Shown here: positions 17,973-26,183 of the stretch, piece after piece
Numbering within the stretch: position 1 is the stretch's first letter
How the letters are laid out: each line of letters starts with the position of its first letter
Assembly: GCF_002803515.1 (NCBI RefSeq)
Contig: NZ_PHQX01000001.1
Span: 1,860,001 to 1,924,000, forward strand
Length of the DNA: 64,000 nucleotides
Source: Stenotrophomonas lactitubi
Lineage (GTDB): Bacteria; Pseudomonadota; Gammaproteobacteria; Xanthomonadales; Xanthomonadaceae
Direction of reading: 5' to 3'
Translations under genes and position numbers: made by a program
Notes under the pieces: generated by a model
Databases searched by the model: none
Seen by the model: the letters and a program-made list of their open reading frames with translations, nothing else
Told to the model about the DNA's origin: nothing

Positions 17973-19916
17973 CTACTCCGCCGCCAGCGCCTGGATCGGG
18001 TCCAGCTGTGCGGCACTGCGCGCCGGAAAGTAGCCGAAGCCCAGGCCTATGGCTGACGAGCACGCCAGTGCGGCCAGCACCGGCGCGGCGGTAAACAGAA
18101 ACGGCACGCCCAGCGACAACAGGCTGAACAACACACCCGCGCTGAAGGCCAGCAGCACGCCGAGGACGCCGGCGAAGAGACAGATCAGCACTGCTTCGAT
18201 CAGGAACTGACGCAGGATGTCACCCTGCCGCGCCCCCACCGCCAGGCGCACACCAATCTCGCGCACGCGCTCCTTCACCGATACCAGCATGATGTTCATC
18301 ACCCCTACCCCGCCCACTATCAAGGCTACGGCGGCGATGGCCGACACCAGTGCGGCCATGGTCTGGCTGGACTTCATCACCGCCTTGCGGATCTGGTCGG
18401 CGTTGTAGATGAAGAAGTCGCGGCGGCCATGCCGCAGCTGCAGTTCGGCGGCCAAGGAAGCTTCGGCTGCGGTGGTGGAGACATTGTCGCGCACGCGCAC
18501 GGTGATGCTCTCCAGCCGCTGGCTGCCCAGCAGGCGCGAGGAGGCCGAGGTATACGGCACATAGACAGTGGGCGTTGCACCGCCGGCAAATGTGCTGGCG
18601 CCGACCACGCCGATCACCTCTACCGGCATGCCGCCCAGCAGTACCGTGCTGCCGATCGGGCTGCCGCTGAACAGTGCGGTGGCGGCCTTCTGGTCGACCA
18701 CGCCCACTGCGCGGTGTGCATCCACTTCAGCATCGGTGAAGAAGCGCCCGGCCTTCAGGCGCAGGCCGCGTACGCGCGGCAGATCTGCGCCAACGCCCAT
18801 CACCTGCGTGTTGGCGCGTCGGCTGCCCTGTAGCGCGGCCACCGAGCCGCTCAAGGACGGACTGACGCTGTCCACGTAGCTGAGTGCGGCCAGATGGTCG
18901 GCATCAGCGACCACCAGCGTTTCGATTTCCGCCGAACGCGGGTCACCGAAATCGACGCCCGGGAAGATCTCCAGTGTGCTGGCGCCAAGCTCGTTGATCT
19001 GTGATTCCACCTGGGCCTGTGCGCCTTTGCCCAATGCCACCACGGTGACCACAGCGGCCACGCCGATGATGATGCCGAGCATGGTCAGCAACGTGCGCAG
19101 GCGATGGGCCAGCATCGAGCGCACTGCCATCTGCGCAACCTCGCGCACGCCATCCAGTCGAGCACGCCGCTCGACACGCGACGACTGGCCGCGCTCGGGC
19201 GCGGATCTGGCCTGAACGGCCGCGCGACCGCCCGCGCCGCGATCGGCCACGACGTGCCCGTCGGCGATCTCGATTACCCGGGCCGCGTGGGCGGCAACCG
19301 ATGCATCGTGGGTCACCAGGATGACCGTGTGGCCCTGCGCATGCAGGCGCTTCAATTCGGCCATCACCTGTTGGCCGCTGGCATGGTCCAGCGCACCGGT
19401 GGGTTCGTCGGCCAGCACGATGGCACCGCCGTTCATCAACGCTCGGGCGATGGACACGCGCTGCTGCTGGCCGCCGGACAGCTGGCTCGGCCGGTTGCCG
19501 GTACGCTCGCCCAGCCCCAGCGTTTCCAGCAGTACGCGTGCCCGCGCCGTGCGCGTCGGGACATCCACGCCTGCGTAGATCGCTGGCAACGCGACGTTCT
19601 CGGTGGCGCTCAGATTCTCCATCAGGTTGTAGCGCTGGAAGATGAAGCCAAAGTGCTCGCGACGCAGGCGCGCCAGCTCGTCCGGCGACATCTGCTCGGT
19701 GGCCGCGCCGTCTACGCAGTAGCTGCCTTGGGTGGGGCGGTCCAGGCAGCCCAGGATGTTCATCAGCGTTGACTTGCCCGAGCCCGACGGGCCGATGATG
19801 GCGATGAACTCGCCGGCATCGATGCGCAGCGATACGTCCTTCAGCACCACCACTTCACCGGCGGCAGTACGGTAGGCGCGCGATACGCCATGTAGTTCAA
19901 GCAGCGCGTGGGTCAT
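17973..19916 (-). CDS. macB: MacB-type ABC exporter (ATPase-permease)
   Basis: A 647-residue fusion of an N-terminal ABC ATPase (Walker A GPSGSGKST, signature LSGGQQQR, Walker B VLADEPTGALD) and a C-terminal permease with four TM helices around a large periplasmic domain (MacB_PCD plus FtsX). With MacA and an outer-membrane channel it forms a tripartite pump for macrolides, lipopeptides or other periplasmic substrates. The ATG at 19916 is taken; a GTG at 19922 overlapping the macA stop is the alternative. No TolC-like gene is in the window. S. maltophilia has a described MacABC pump; I infer this is it or a close paralogue. Confidence 0.93.
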   Translation of the reverse strand: MTHALLELHGVSRAYRTAAGEVVVLKDVSLRIDAGEFIAIIGPSGSGKSTLMNILGCLDRPTQGSYCVDGAATEQMSPDELARLRREHFGFIFQRYNLMENLSATENVALPAIYAGVDVPTRTARARVLLETLGLGERTGNRPSQLSGGQQQRVSIARALMNGGAIVLADEPTGALDHASGQQVMAELKRLHAQGHTVILVTHDASVAAHAARVIEIADGHVVADRGAGGRAAVQARSAPERGQSSRVERRARLDGVREVAQMAVRSMLAHRLRTLLTMLGIIIGVAAVVTVVALGKGAQAQVESQINELGASTLEIFPGVDFGDPRSAEIETLVVADADHLAALSYVDSVSPSLSGSVAALQGSRRANTQVMGVGADLPRVRGLRLKAGRFFTDAEVDAHRAVGVVDQKAATALFSGSPIGSTVLLGGMPVEVIGVVGASTFAGGATPTVYVPYTSASSRLLGSQRLESITVRVRDNVSTTAAEASLAAELQLRHGRRDFFIYNADQIRKAVMKSSQTMAALVSAIAAVALIVGGVGVMNIMLVSVKERVREIGVRLAVGARQGDILRQFLIEAVLICLFAGVLGVLLAFSAGVLFSLLSLGVPFLFTAAPVLAALACSSAIGLGFGYFPARSAAQLDPIQALAAE

Positions 19917-19918
19917 GT

Positions 19919-21100
19919 TCACATCCCCAGCAGGCTGCTGGCCTGCGGTTCGCCACTACTGGGGGCCTGGCCGACCACCACATTCTCGCCAACCCGCAGG
20001 CCGGACAGGATCTGCACGGCGGTGGCAGTGCGCAGGCCGGTGGTCACCGCGCGCTCGTGGGCGCGCCCCTTGGCATCAACCACGCGCACGCTGCCGCGAC
20101 TGTCGTCGCCACTGTCCGATCCGTTCAGTGCGGTCAACGGTACCTGCAGTGCGTTGCTGGCCCGGGCCAGCTGCAGCGTCACCTTGACGGTCATCGAAGG
20201 TTTCAGCTTCAGGCCAGGGTTGCCCACATCGAACAGGCCCGCGTAGTACACCGCCTTTGGTGTCTGCGCCGAGCTGCCGGTAGCGGCCGAAGCCGCGTCG
20301 GCAATCGAGGACGGCGCGGGCTCCAGCTGCTGCAGGTGCGATTCGTAGCGCCGTCCGCTCGGCCCCAGCGTCGAAAACCACAACGGCTGGCCAACTGCGA
20401 TCAGTTCCACGTCAGCCTCGGCGATCTCGGCACGCACAGTCATCGTGTCCATCTGCGCCAGCATCACGATGGTCGGCGTGGTCTGCATGGAGTTCAGCGT
20501 CTGCCCAGCCTTGGTGACGATGGCAACGATGTAGCCGTCAGTTGGCGAGAGAATGCGGGTATAGCCCAGGTTGATCCGGGCCGTTTCCACCTGGGTCACC
20601 GCCTGGTCGATCTGCGCCTGCAGTGCAGCCACCTCCGAGCGTGCCGCATCGCGGGCCACCCGCGCGGCCTCGAAGCCCTCCTGCGAGACCAGCCGCGATG
20701 CCACCAGCTGCGACTGGCGATCCAGCATGCGGCTGGTCTGCACATAGCGGGCCTGGCTGGCGGCATGCTGCGCGCGCAGTGCGTTGGTGGATGCTTCAGC
20801 ACTGCGCAGGGCGATGCGCTGCGGTTGCGAGTCGACTTCGGCGATCAGGTCACCGGCCTGCACGCGCTGGCCCAGCACCACGTGCAAGCGTTTGACCTGC
20901 CCGGACACCTGCGCGCCCACCGCCACCAGTTCCTTCGGATTGACCCGGCCCACCGCCTGCACGGTCTTCTCCAGATCAGCCACCCTTGCCGGCGCGATGA
21001 TCAGGGCGCCATCATCGCCATCGGCGAACGCCCACCAGCCGACACCGCCTGCCAGGACGGCCACGGCGGCGGCGATGATCAGAGTCTTGCGGGTTTTCAT
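19919..21100 (-). CDS. macA: MacA-type periplasmic adaptor
   Basis: A 393-residue membrane-fusion protein. An N-terminal anchor (TLIIAAAVAVLAGGVGWW) is followed by a biotinyl-lipoyl hairpin with a long coiled coil (about residues 90-170) and a beta-barrel domain. The sequence VARVNPKE-like VGRVNPKELVAVGAQVSGQV is typical of MacA. The start is placed at the Met that gives the usual short cytoplasmic tail (MKTRK); Met at 21130 is possible. Its stop abuts the macB start. The promoter region is shared with the divergent regulator gene at 21337. Confidence 0.92.
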   Translation of the reverse strand: MKTRKTLIIAAAVAVLAGGVGWWAFADGDDGALIIAPARVADLEKTVQAVGRVNPKELVAVGAQVSGQVKRLHVVLGQRVQAGDLIAEVDSQPQRIALRSAEASTNALRAQHAASQARYVQTSRMLDRQSQLVASRLVSQEGFEAARVARDAARSEVAALQAQIDQAVTQVETARINLGYTRILSPTDGYIVAIVTKAGQTLNSMQTTPTIVMLAQMDTMTVRAEIAEADVELIAVGQPLWFSTLGPSGRRYESHLQQLEPAPSSIADAASAATGSSAQTPKAVYYAGLFDVGNPGLKLKPSMTVKVTLQLARASNALQVPLTALNGSDSGDDSRGSVRVVDAKGRAHERAVTTGLRTATAVQILSGLRVGENVVVGQAPSSGEPQASSLLGM

Positions 21101-21259
21101 CGAGATGCCCGGCTGCTTGCGGTCACCCATCGCGACCGCCAAGGCCTCAGTCTGGGAGCCTTGGTTGGAGGTTTCCTGGAGCCAGTGTGGAGATCGCATG
21201 GAGCCAGGGCCTGCGTTCAGGTGTACCACCCGCCGCTGAACCCTCCAGTGCGGGTCCAC

Positions 21260-21281
21260 ACAATCTCGACACAATCTCGAC
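21260..21281. promoter_or_regulatory. Tandem 11-bp direct repeat, candidate response-regulator site
   Basis: ACAATCTCGAC occurs twice head to tail at 21260-21270 and 21271-21281, in the divergent spacer between macA and the OmpR-family regulator gene. A period of 11 bp places both copies on one DNA face, the usual layout for OmpR/PhoB-type dimers. It is probably where the adjacent regulator binds to control itself and macAB. The repeat is seen; its function is inferred. Confidence 0.55.
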
Positions 21282-21336
21282 CGGGCCTCCATCAAGGGGC
21301 GCTAGCCTCGCCGGGTTCTTCCGCCCCCTGCCTGCA

Positions 21337-22053
21337 ATGAAGCGCGATATCCGCACCCATCAGATGCCTTTGATCCTGATTGCCGAAGATGAAGGCGAAA
21401 TCGCCGATATCCTTTGCGCTTACCTTGCGCGTTCCGGAATGCGCAGTGTCAGGGCCAGCGATGGCGAGGCAGCGCTGGCGAGCCACCACCAGCTGCGCCC
21501 CGACCTGGTGCTGCTGGATGTACAGATGCCGAAGAAGGATGGCTGGCAGGTGCTGAGCGAACTGCGCCGGCGCGGCAACACCCCGGTCATCATGCTTACG
21601 GCACTCGACCAGGACCTGGACAAGCTGACCGGCCTGCGCGTGGGCGCCGATGACTATGTCGCCAAGCCCTTCAACCCCGCCGAGATCGTCGCGCGCATCC
21701 AGGCGGTGCTGCGCCGTAGCGCGCCTTCCGGGGCCGATGTGCCCAACGGCGTGATCCGCCAAGGGCCGTTCGAGATCGATCTGCGCAGCCACGATGTGAC
21801 GGTCCATGTCGAAGGCCAGGGACATGCGTTGACTGTCACCCTCACTGAGTTCCGCCTGCTGGTGCACATGGCCCGTGCGCCGCGCCAGGTACATGCACGT
21901 GCCGATCTTCTGCACGCCTGCCTGCCCGAGGGCGATGCCCAGGAGCGCACGGTGGACAGCCACGTGAGCAAGCTGCGCCGCAAGCTGGAGGATGTGGGCG
22001 TGCGCGGCATTCCGGCGACCATCCGCGGCGTCGGCTACCGGCTGCTGGGCTGA
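21337..22053 (+). CDS. OmpR-family response regulator (BaeR-like) for macAB
   Basis: A 238-residue regulator: receiver domain with D61 (LLDVQMPKKDG) and K110 (YVAKPFNP), then a winged helix ending RGIPATIRGVGYRLLG. The ATG at 21337 was chosen because it lies just ahead of the first receiver strand; Met 21364 would also work. Three bp separate it from its kinase gene, and it diverges from macAB over a 236-bp region. Its position and the tandem repeat there suggest it controls the pump. The closest well-known relatives in sequence are BaeR-type envelope-stress regulators. Confidence 0.88.
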   Translation: MKRDIRTHQMPLILIAEDEGEIADILCAYLARSGMRSVRASDGEAALASHHQLRPDLVLLDVQMPKKDGWQVLSELRRRGNTPVIMLTALDQDLDKLTGLRVGADDYVAKPFNPAEIVARIQAVLRRSAPSGADVPNGVIRQGPFEIDLRSHDVTVHVEGQGHALTVTLTEFRLLVHMARAPRQVHARADLLHACLPEGDAQERTVDSHVSKLRRKLEDVGVRGIPATIRGVGYRLLG

Positions 22054-22056
22054 CGG

Positions 22057-23133
22057 ATGACCACCAAAGGCAAAAGCATCGGCCGCCAGATCACGCTTTC
22101 GATCGTGGTGGCATCGCTGTGTTCGACGGTACTGTCGATCGCCGGCTTCTATCTGTTCTATTACCTGATGGAAGTCTTCTACCCGCGCTGGTACGACACG
22201 CCGCAGACGATGCTGCCGTCGGGGCTGGAATGGCTGTGGATCGGCCTCACTGCCACCGTGGTCATCGTATTGGCTTCGCTGATCGCTTCGCGCCTCACCT
22301 GGCGCATCATCACCCCCTTGAACTCGGTGGCCGAAAGCCTGCGCCGCGTGGCCAGCGGCGATCTGGATGCACGTGCGCGCGGCGACCACACCTCGATGAC
22401 CGAAGCGGCCACGCTGGTGAGCGACTTCAATTCCATGGCCGAGCGGCTGAGCCGCATGTCGCAGAACCGGGTGTTCTGGAACGCGGCCATCGCGCACGAA
22501 CTGCGTACACCGATGACTATCCTGCGCGGTCGCCTGCAGGGCATCGCCGACGGTGTGTTCGAGCCACGGCTGGAGCAGTTCACCAGCATGCTGACCCAGC
22601 TGGAAGGCCTGACCCGCATCATCGAAGACCTGCGGGTGGTGAGCCTGGCCGAAAGTGGTCATCTGGACCTGCGCCTGCAGCGCAGCGACGTCAGCGTGCA
22701 GGTGGCTGCGGTAGTGGAGGCGATGTCCGACGCCCTGGCCGAGAGTGGCTTTTCAGTGACGCTGGAGGCACGCGCCGCGCTGGCGGACTGCGATCCGGCA
22801 CGCATCCGCCAGGCGGTACTGGCCTTGCTGGAAAACGCGCGCCGGCACGCTACTCCCTGCCCGCTGCGGGTGTATGTGAAGCTGGCCGAGGGGCACTGCA
22901 GCGTGACCGTGGACGACGGCGGACCCGGCGTGCCGGATGAACTGCGCGACAGCATCTTCGAGGCCTTCCAGCGCACCGATGTGTCGCGGTCGCGGCAGAG
23001 TGGCGGTTCCGGGCTCGGCCTGGCCGTGGTGCGTGCGATCGCCGTGGCCCATCACGGAACGGCACAGTGCCGGCCGAGCGGGCGTGGCGGCACTGTATTC
23101 GAGATCCGCTGGCCGGTGCACGCCCGTCGCTGA
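22057..23133 (+). CDS. Sensor histidine kinase paired with the macAB regulator
   Basis: A 358-residue kinase with a very small periplasmic part. TM1 is about 15-38, then a loop of about 20 residues with aromatic residues (FYPRWYDTPQ), TM2 about 58-80, HAMP, HisKA with AIAHELRTP (H147), and an ATPase domain with LLENARRHA, DDGGPGVP and GSGLGLAVV. Such a short loop fits an intramembrane-sensing or envelope-stress kinase. It is translationally close to the regulator upstream. The stop is 130 bp before the ABC membrane-domain gene. Confidence 0.87.
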   Translation: MTTKGKSIGRQITLSIVVASLCSTVLSIAGFYLFYYLMEVFYPRWYDTPQTMLPSGLEWLWIGLTATVVIVLASLIASRLTWRIITPLNSVAESLRRVASGDLDARARGDHTSMTEAATLVSDFNSMAERLSRMSQNRVFWNAAIAHELRTPMTILRGRLQGIADGVFEPRLEQFTSMLTQLEGLTRIIEDLRVVSLAESGHLDLRLQRSDVSVQVAAVVEAMSDALAESGFSVTLEARAALADCDPARIRQAVLALLENARRHATPCPLRVYVKLAEGHCSVTVDDGGPGVPDELRDSIFEAFQRTDVSRSRQSGGSGLGLAVVRAIAVAHHGTAQCRPSGRGGTVFEIRWPVHARR

Positions 23134-23263
23134 ACGCCACCGGTTTCTCCACGCGATCTCCATCGTTCCTCCATCCCCGCTCCAAGGCGTTGCCGATACT
23201 GGGTGCGGCCGGGGAGAAGCCTTCGTCCATCCCCTGCCCCACCCTCGATCCACCCAGGTTCCC

Positions 23264-24196
23264 ATGAAGCACCCACACGACCCGGCTGCTGCAGCCGGCA
23301 GCATCGGCCAGCAGAATGCGGCCGCTACGTTGAAAGCCATCCTGCGCACCTATCCCTGGCAGCTCACCGGAACCTTCTCGCTGGTGGCGCTGGAGAATGC
23401 GCTGCTGCTGGCCTATCCGCTGTTCGCCGGCTTCGCGGTGGATGCGATCATCCGTGGCAACGTCGGCCATGCCATTTCCTACGCCGGCGTGGTGCTGTTG
23501 TTCTGGCTGGTCGGCGCCGCCCGTCGCGCAGTGGATACGCGCACGTTCACCCGCATCTATGCCGATCTGGCAGTGAACGTGGTGCAGGCGCAGCGACGCA
23601 TGGGCCAGGCCACCTCCACCTCGGCGGCGCGCGTGGTCTTGGCCCGCGAGTTCGTCGACTTCTTCGAGAAGCACGTGCCGATCATCGCTACGGCGCTGGT
23701 CTCCATGTTCGGCGCGGCGGCGATGCTGCTGGCGATCGAACCCCTGGTTGGCGCGGCCAGTCTCATTGCCCTGCTCGGTGCGCTGCTGTTGTTGCCCTCG
23801 TTCGCTCGCCGCAACGAGCAGTTGCACGGACGTTTGAACAACCGGCTGGAGCATGAAATCCGGCTGGTCGACCGGGTCAGCCCATCGGTGCTGCGCCGTC
23901 ACTACGCCACGCTGTCGCGGCTACGCATCCTGCTGTCAGATCGCGAAGCCAGTGCCTTCGTGGTGGTCGGCGCGGCGGCCGCGGTGCTGTTCGCCTTGAC
24001 CATTGGCCGCCTGGCCACAACCGATGGCGTGACCCCGGGCCACGTCTATGCGGTGATGACCTACCTGTGGACCTTTGTCGGCAGCCTCGACGATGCACCG
24101 TCGATGGTCGACCAGCTGGCCAGGCTGAAGGACATCGGCCGCCGCGTCAGCCCGGGGATGGACGATGCGGAGAGCGACGTTCGTCCTGGGTCATGA
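23264..24196 (+). CDS. ABC exporter six-TM domain protein without an ATPase
   Basis: A 310-residue inner-membrane protein matching only the transmembrane half of a type I ABC exporter: helices at about 30-55, 65-85, 140-185 and 230-260, with family-like RTYPWQLTGTFSLVALENAL near the start and a LARLKDIGRRV end where an ATPase domain would follow. There is no Walker A, signature or Walker B sequence in it or next to it on this strand. The ATG at 23264 follows a CAGG Shine-Dalgarno. It may work with an ATPase encoded elsewhere or have a non-transport role. The last 50 bp overlap the convergent MTHFR-like gene. Confidence 0.75.
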   Translation: MKHPHDPAAAAGSIGQQNAAATLKAILRTYPWQLTGTFSLVALENALLLAYPLFAGFAVDAIIRGNVGHAISYAGVVLLFWLVGAARRAVDTRTFTRIYADLAVNVVQAQRRMGQATSTSAARVVLAREFVDFFEKHVPIIATALVSMFGAAAMLLAIEPLVGAASLIALLGALLLLPSFARRNEQLHGRLNNRLEHEIRLVDRVSPSVLRRHYATLSRLRILLSDREASAFVVVGAAAAVLFALTIGRLATTDGVTPGHVYAVMTYLWTFVGSLDDAPSMVDQLARLKDIGRRVSPGMDDAESDVRPGS

Positions 24197-25094
24197 GCTC
24201 ACCCGCACGCATCCGGTAGTGCTCCACCCATTCCATGGACTGTGCGATGCCACCGAAGGGAAATAGATGCGGGCTGACCTGCCCATGGGCTTCGGTCAAC
24301 CCATCCACCAGGCGGTCCACGAACACATCCGGCCCAGCTCTACCCAGCAGGCGGCCCATGGAGATGCCATACCGCGACAGCATCGAGGTGCTTGCAGCTA
24401 CGCCGCACATCGCCGCATAGCGTACAAGCCGCGCGATGCTGGCGGGCCCGGGAACGCCGACCAGCACCGGATGGGTGATGCCACGGGCGCGCAGTTCATT
24501 CAACCAGGTCAGCACGACATCGGCATCGAATGCGAACTGGGTGACGACAAGCGGCGCCATGCCTCGCGCTTCGATGCGTTGGCACTTGCGTTCAAGCACG
24601 CGCCACCGATCGGCGCTGGTCATCACCGGATGACCTTGCGGATGCGCGCCCACAGCCACGACCTTGATGCCGGCGCGCTCGAGGACACCGCTCTCGATGA
24701 TCGATGCACTGTCGGCGAACGGTCCGGCAGGTGTGGAGAGATCCCCCGCGATCAGCAGACAGCGCTCGACACCGGCGTCGATCACGGCACGGTCGATGAA
24801 GTGCTCAAGCGCTGCCCGCGAGCCGATGCGGCGCGCGGAAAGGTGTGGCATCGGCTCGAAACCCAGTTCGCGCACTGTGCGTGCCGCAGCCAGTCGGGCA
24901 GTGTCGTCCTCGCTCGGCAGGTAGGGAATGGAGATGGTCGTGCCCCGCGCCATGCGCGCAGCCTCGGCGCGCAGCGCAGGCATGGCCTTGGCACTCACCT
25001 CCAATGAAACGGCGCTGACGAAGGCCTGCGCCCGCTGCGCGCGGTCAGCAGTCCCGTTCGAAGGCTGCCCCAAACGGCCGGTGCCACCTGACAT
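24147..25094 (-). CDS. Methylenetetrahydrofolate reductase-like protein
   Basis: A 315-residue TIM-barrel flavoprotein of the MetF/MTHFR family, which reduces 5,10-methylene-THF to 5-methyl-THF. Family signals: the early catalytic Glu region SLEVSAK, HLSARRI (MTHFR usually HLT), LLIAGDLSTPAG (Asp near the flavin and folate), AVGAHPQGHP, and TQFAFDADVVLTWL. It differs from E. coli MetF in length and in several loops, so it may be a specialised paralogue. The start overlaps the LysR stop (TGATG), indicating translational coupling. Lying beside mesDX suggests a one-carbon or methionine role. Confidence 0.82.
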   Translation of the reverse strand: MSGGTGRLGQPSNGTADRAQRAQAFVSAVSLEVSAKAMPALRAEAARMARGTTISIPYLPSEDDTARLAAARTVRELGFEPMPHLSARRIGSRAALEHFIDRAVIDAGVERCLLIAGDLSTPAGPFADSASIIESGVLERAGIKVVAVGAHPQGHPVMTSADRWRVLERKCQRIEARGMAPLVVTQFAFDADVVLTWLNELRARGITHPVLVGVPGPASIARLVRYAAMCGVAASTSMLSRYGISMGRLLGRAGPDVFVDRLVDGLTEAHGQVSPHLFPFGGIAQSMEWVEHYRMRAGELMTQDERRSPHRPSPG

Positions 25095-26008
25095 CAGCCG
25101 GCTCCGCGCAGGTTGCCGGCGCTGGTGGAGCTGTGCCGTGCCAGCTCGACAAACGCCTGCAGGTAATCGATGCCGGTATCCGCCTCGCGCGCACCCAGAT
25201 AGATCTGCTTGGGAATGCCTTTGGCGCCCAGCCGTACCGGCACCACGTCCATGCGGGCGGCGTACTCTTCCACCAGCCAGCGCGGCATGGCGGCCACGCC
25301 ACGGCCACTGGCCACCATCTGCATCATGATGTCGGTGGTTTCAATGGCCTTGTGCCGCCGTGGCGTGATGCCGGCCGGCAGCAGGAACTGGTTGTAGATG
25401 TCCAGCCGCTCGAACGGCACCGGGTAGCTGATCAGCACTTCCTGGCTGAGCTGGCGGGGCTTTACGTAGTCGACCTTGGCCAGCGCGTGGCCCTTGGCCA
25501 CCACCAGCACCTGCTCGTAGTCGAAGACGGGGATGAACTTCAGGCCGGGCTTCAGCAGCGGGTCGGGCGTGACCAGCAGGTCGATCTCGTAGCCGAACAG
25601 CGCGCCGATGCCGCCGAACTGGAACTTCTGCTTGACGTCCACATCCACGTCCGGCCAGGCGGCCAGATAGGGCGAGACGATCTTCAGCAGCCACTGATAG
25701 CAGGGATGGCATTCCATGCCGATGCGCAGCGCGCCGCGCTCGCCCTGCGCGAACTGGCCCAGCCGCTCTTCGGCCAGGTCCAGCTGCGGCAGCACCCGGT
25801 TGGCGACGGCAAGCAGGTACTGCCCGGCTTGGGTCAGCCGCAGGCTGCGGCCTTCGCGCAGCCAGACGTTGGTGCCGAGCTGCTGCTCCAGCTTCTTCAT
25901 GCTGTGGCTCAGGGCTGACTGGGTCAGGTTCAGCACGCCGGCAGCGGCAGTGAGTGAGCCCTGCTGCTCGACCTGCTGCACGATGCTGAGATGGATCCGC
26001 TCCAACAT
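25094..26008 (-). CDS. LysR-type regulator (MetR-like) of the methionine cluster
   Basis: A 304-residue LysR regulator. The N-terminal helix-turn-helix (GSLTAAAGVLNLTQSALSHS) closely follows the MetR pattern of AAAVLHQTQSALSH, and a LysR substrate-binding domain follows (ERGALRIGMECHPCYQW). The Met at 26008 gives the standard MetR-like N-terminus; Met 26023 adds five residues. It diverges from the FMN reductase-mesX-mesD genes and its stop overlaps the MTHFR-like start. By family and position it probably activates mesDX, with homocysteine as a plausible co-inducer (MetR precedent). Confidence 0.87.
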   Translation of the reverse strand: MLERIHLSIVQQVEQQGSLTAAAGVLNLTQSALSHSMKKLEQQLGTNVWLREGRSLRLTQAGQYLLAVANRVLPQLDLAEERLGQFAQGERGALRIGMECHPCYQWLLKIVSPYLAAWPDVDVDVKQKFQFGGIGALFGYEIDLLVTPDPLLKPGLKFIPVFDYEQVLVVAKGHALAKVDYVKPRQLSQEVLISYPVPFERLDIYNQFLLPAGITPRRHKAIETTDIMMQMVASGRGVAAMPRWLVEEYAARMDVVPVRLGAKGIPKQIYLGAREADTGIDYLQAFVELARHSSTSAGNLRGAG

Positions 26009-26038
26009 GACGATGAATCTCACTCATGGATTGGTGAA

Positions 26039-26053
26039 GTAATACCATTTTAC
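26039..26053. promoter_or_regulatory. LysR-type dyad GTAA-N7-TTAC over a -35 box
   Basis: GTAATACCATTTTAC is an interrupted palindrome with the LysR hallmark T-N11-A (T26040, A26052). It overlaps a -35-like TTTACG (26049-26054), which is 17 bp from a -10-like TAGCAT (26072-26077) reading towards the FMN reductase gene. It is therefore placed where LysR proteins contact RNA polymerase, and also lies just upstream of the lysR gene itself. Confidence 0.55.
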
Positions 26054-26077
26054 GTCATGGGAAGGGCTGGCTAGCAT
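26049..26077 (+). promoter_or_regulatory. Putative promoter of the FMN reductase-mesX-mesD operon
   Basis: TTTACG (26049-26054), 17-bp spacer, TAGCAT (26072-26077). Each box matches four of six sigma-70 consensus bases, a strength that would need an activator. Predicted transcription start is near 26084, leaving a leader of about 100 nt before the ATG at 26184. Confidence 0.45.
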
Positions 26078-26086
26078 CGGCCCATG

Positions 26087-26156
26087 CCTTCGGTTACCTG
26101 CCAGCCCGGTCACCCCGCCGGCCTGCAGGACTGCGCCCCTGCAGATCATCCGAAGG
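26087..26156 (+). promoter_or_regulatory. Structured 5' leader of the mesDX operon
   Basis: CCTTCGG (26087-26093) can pair with CCGAAGG (26150-26156), enclosing a second hairpin formed by CTGCAGG (26123-26129) and CCTGCAG (26138-26144). The outer arm includes the GAAGGAG purine-rich stretch near 26152. It does not match a SAM or SAH riboswitch that I know. A regulatory function is a guess. Confidence 0.25.
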
Positions 26157-26183
26157 AGCCCCTCCCCTGCTGAAAGCGAAGAG

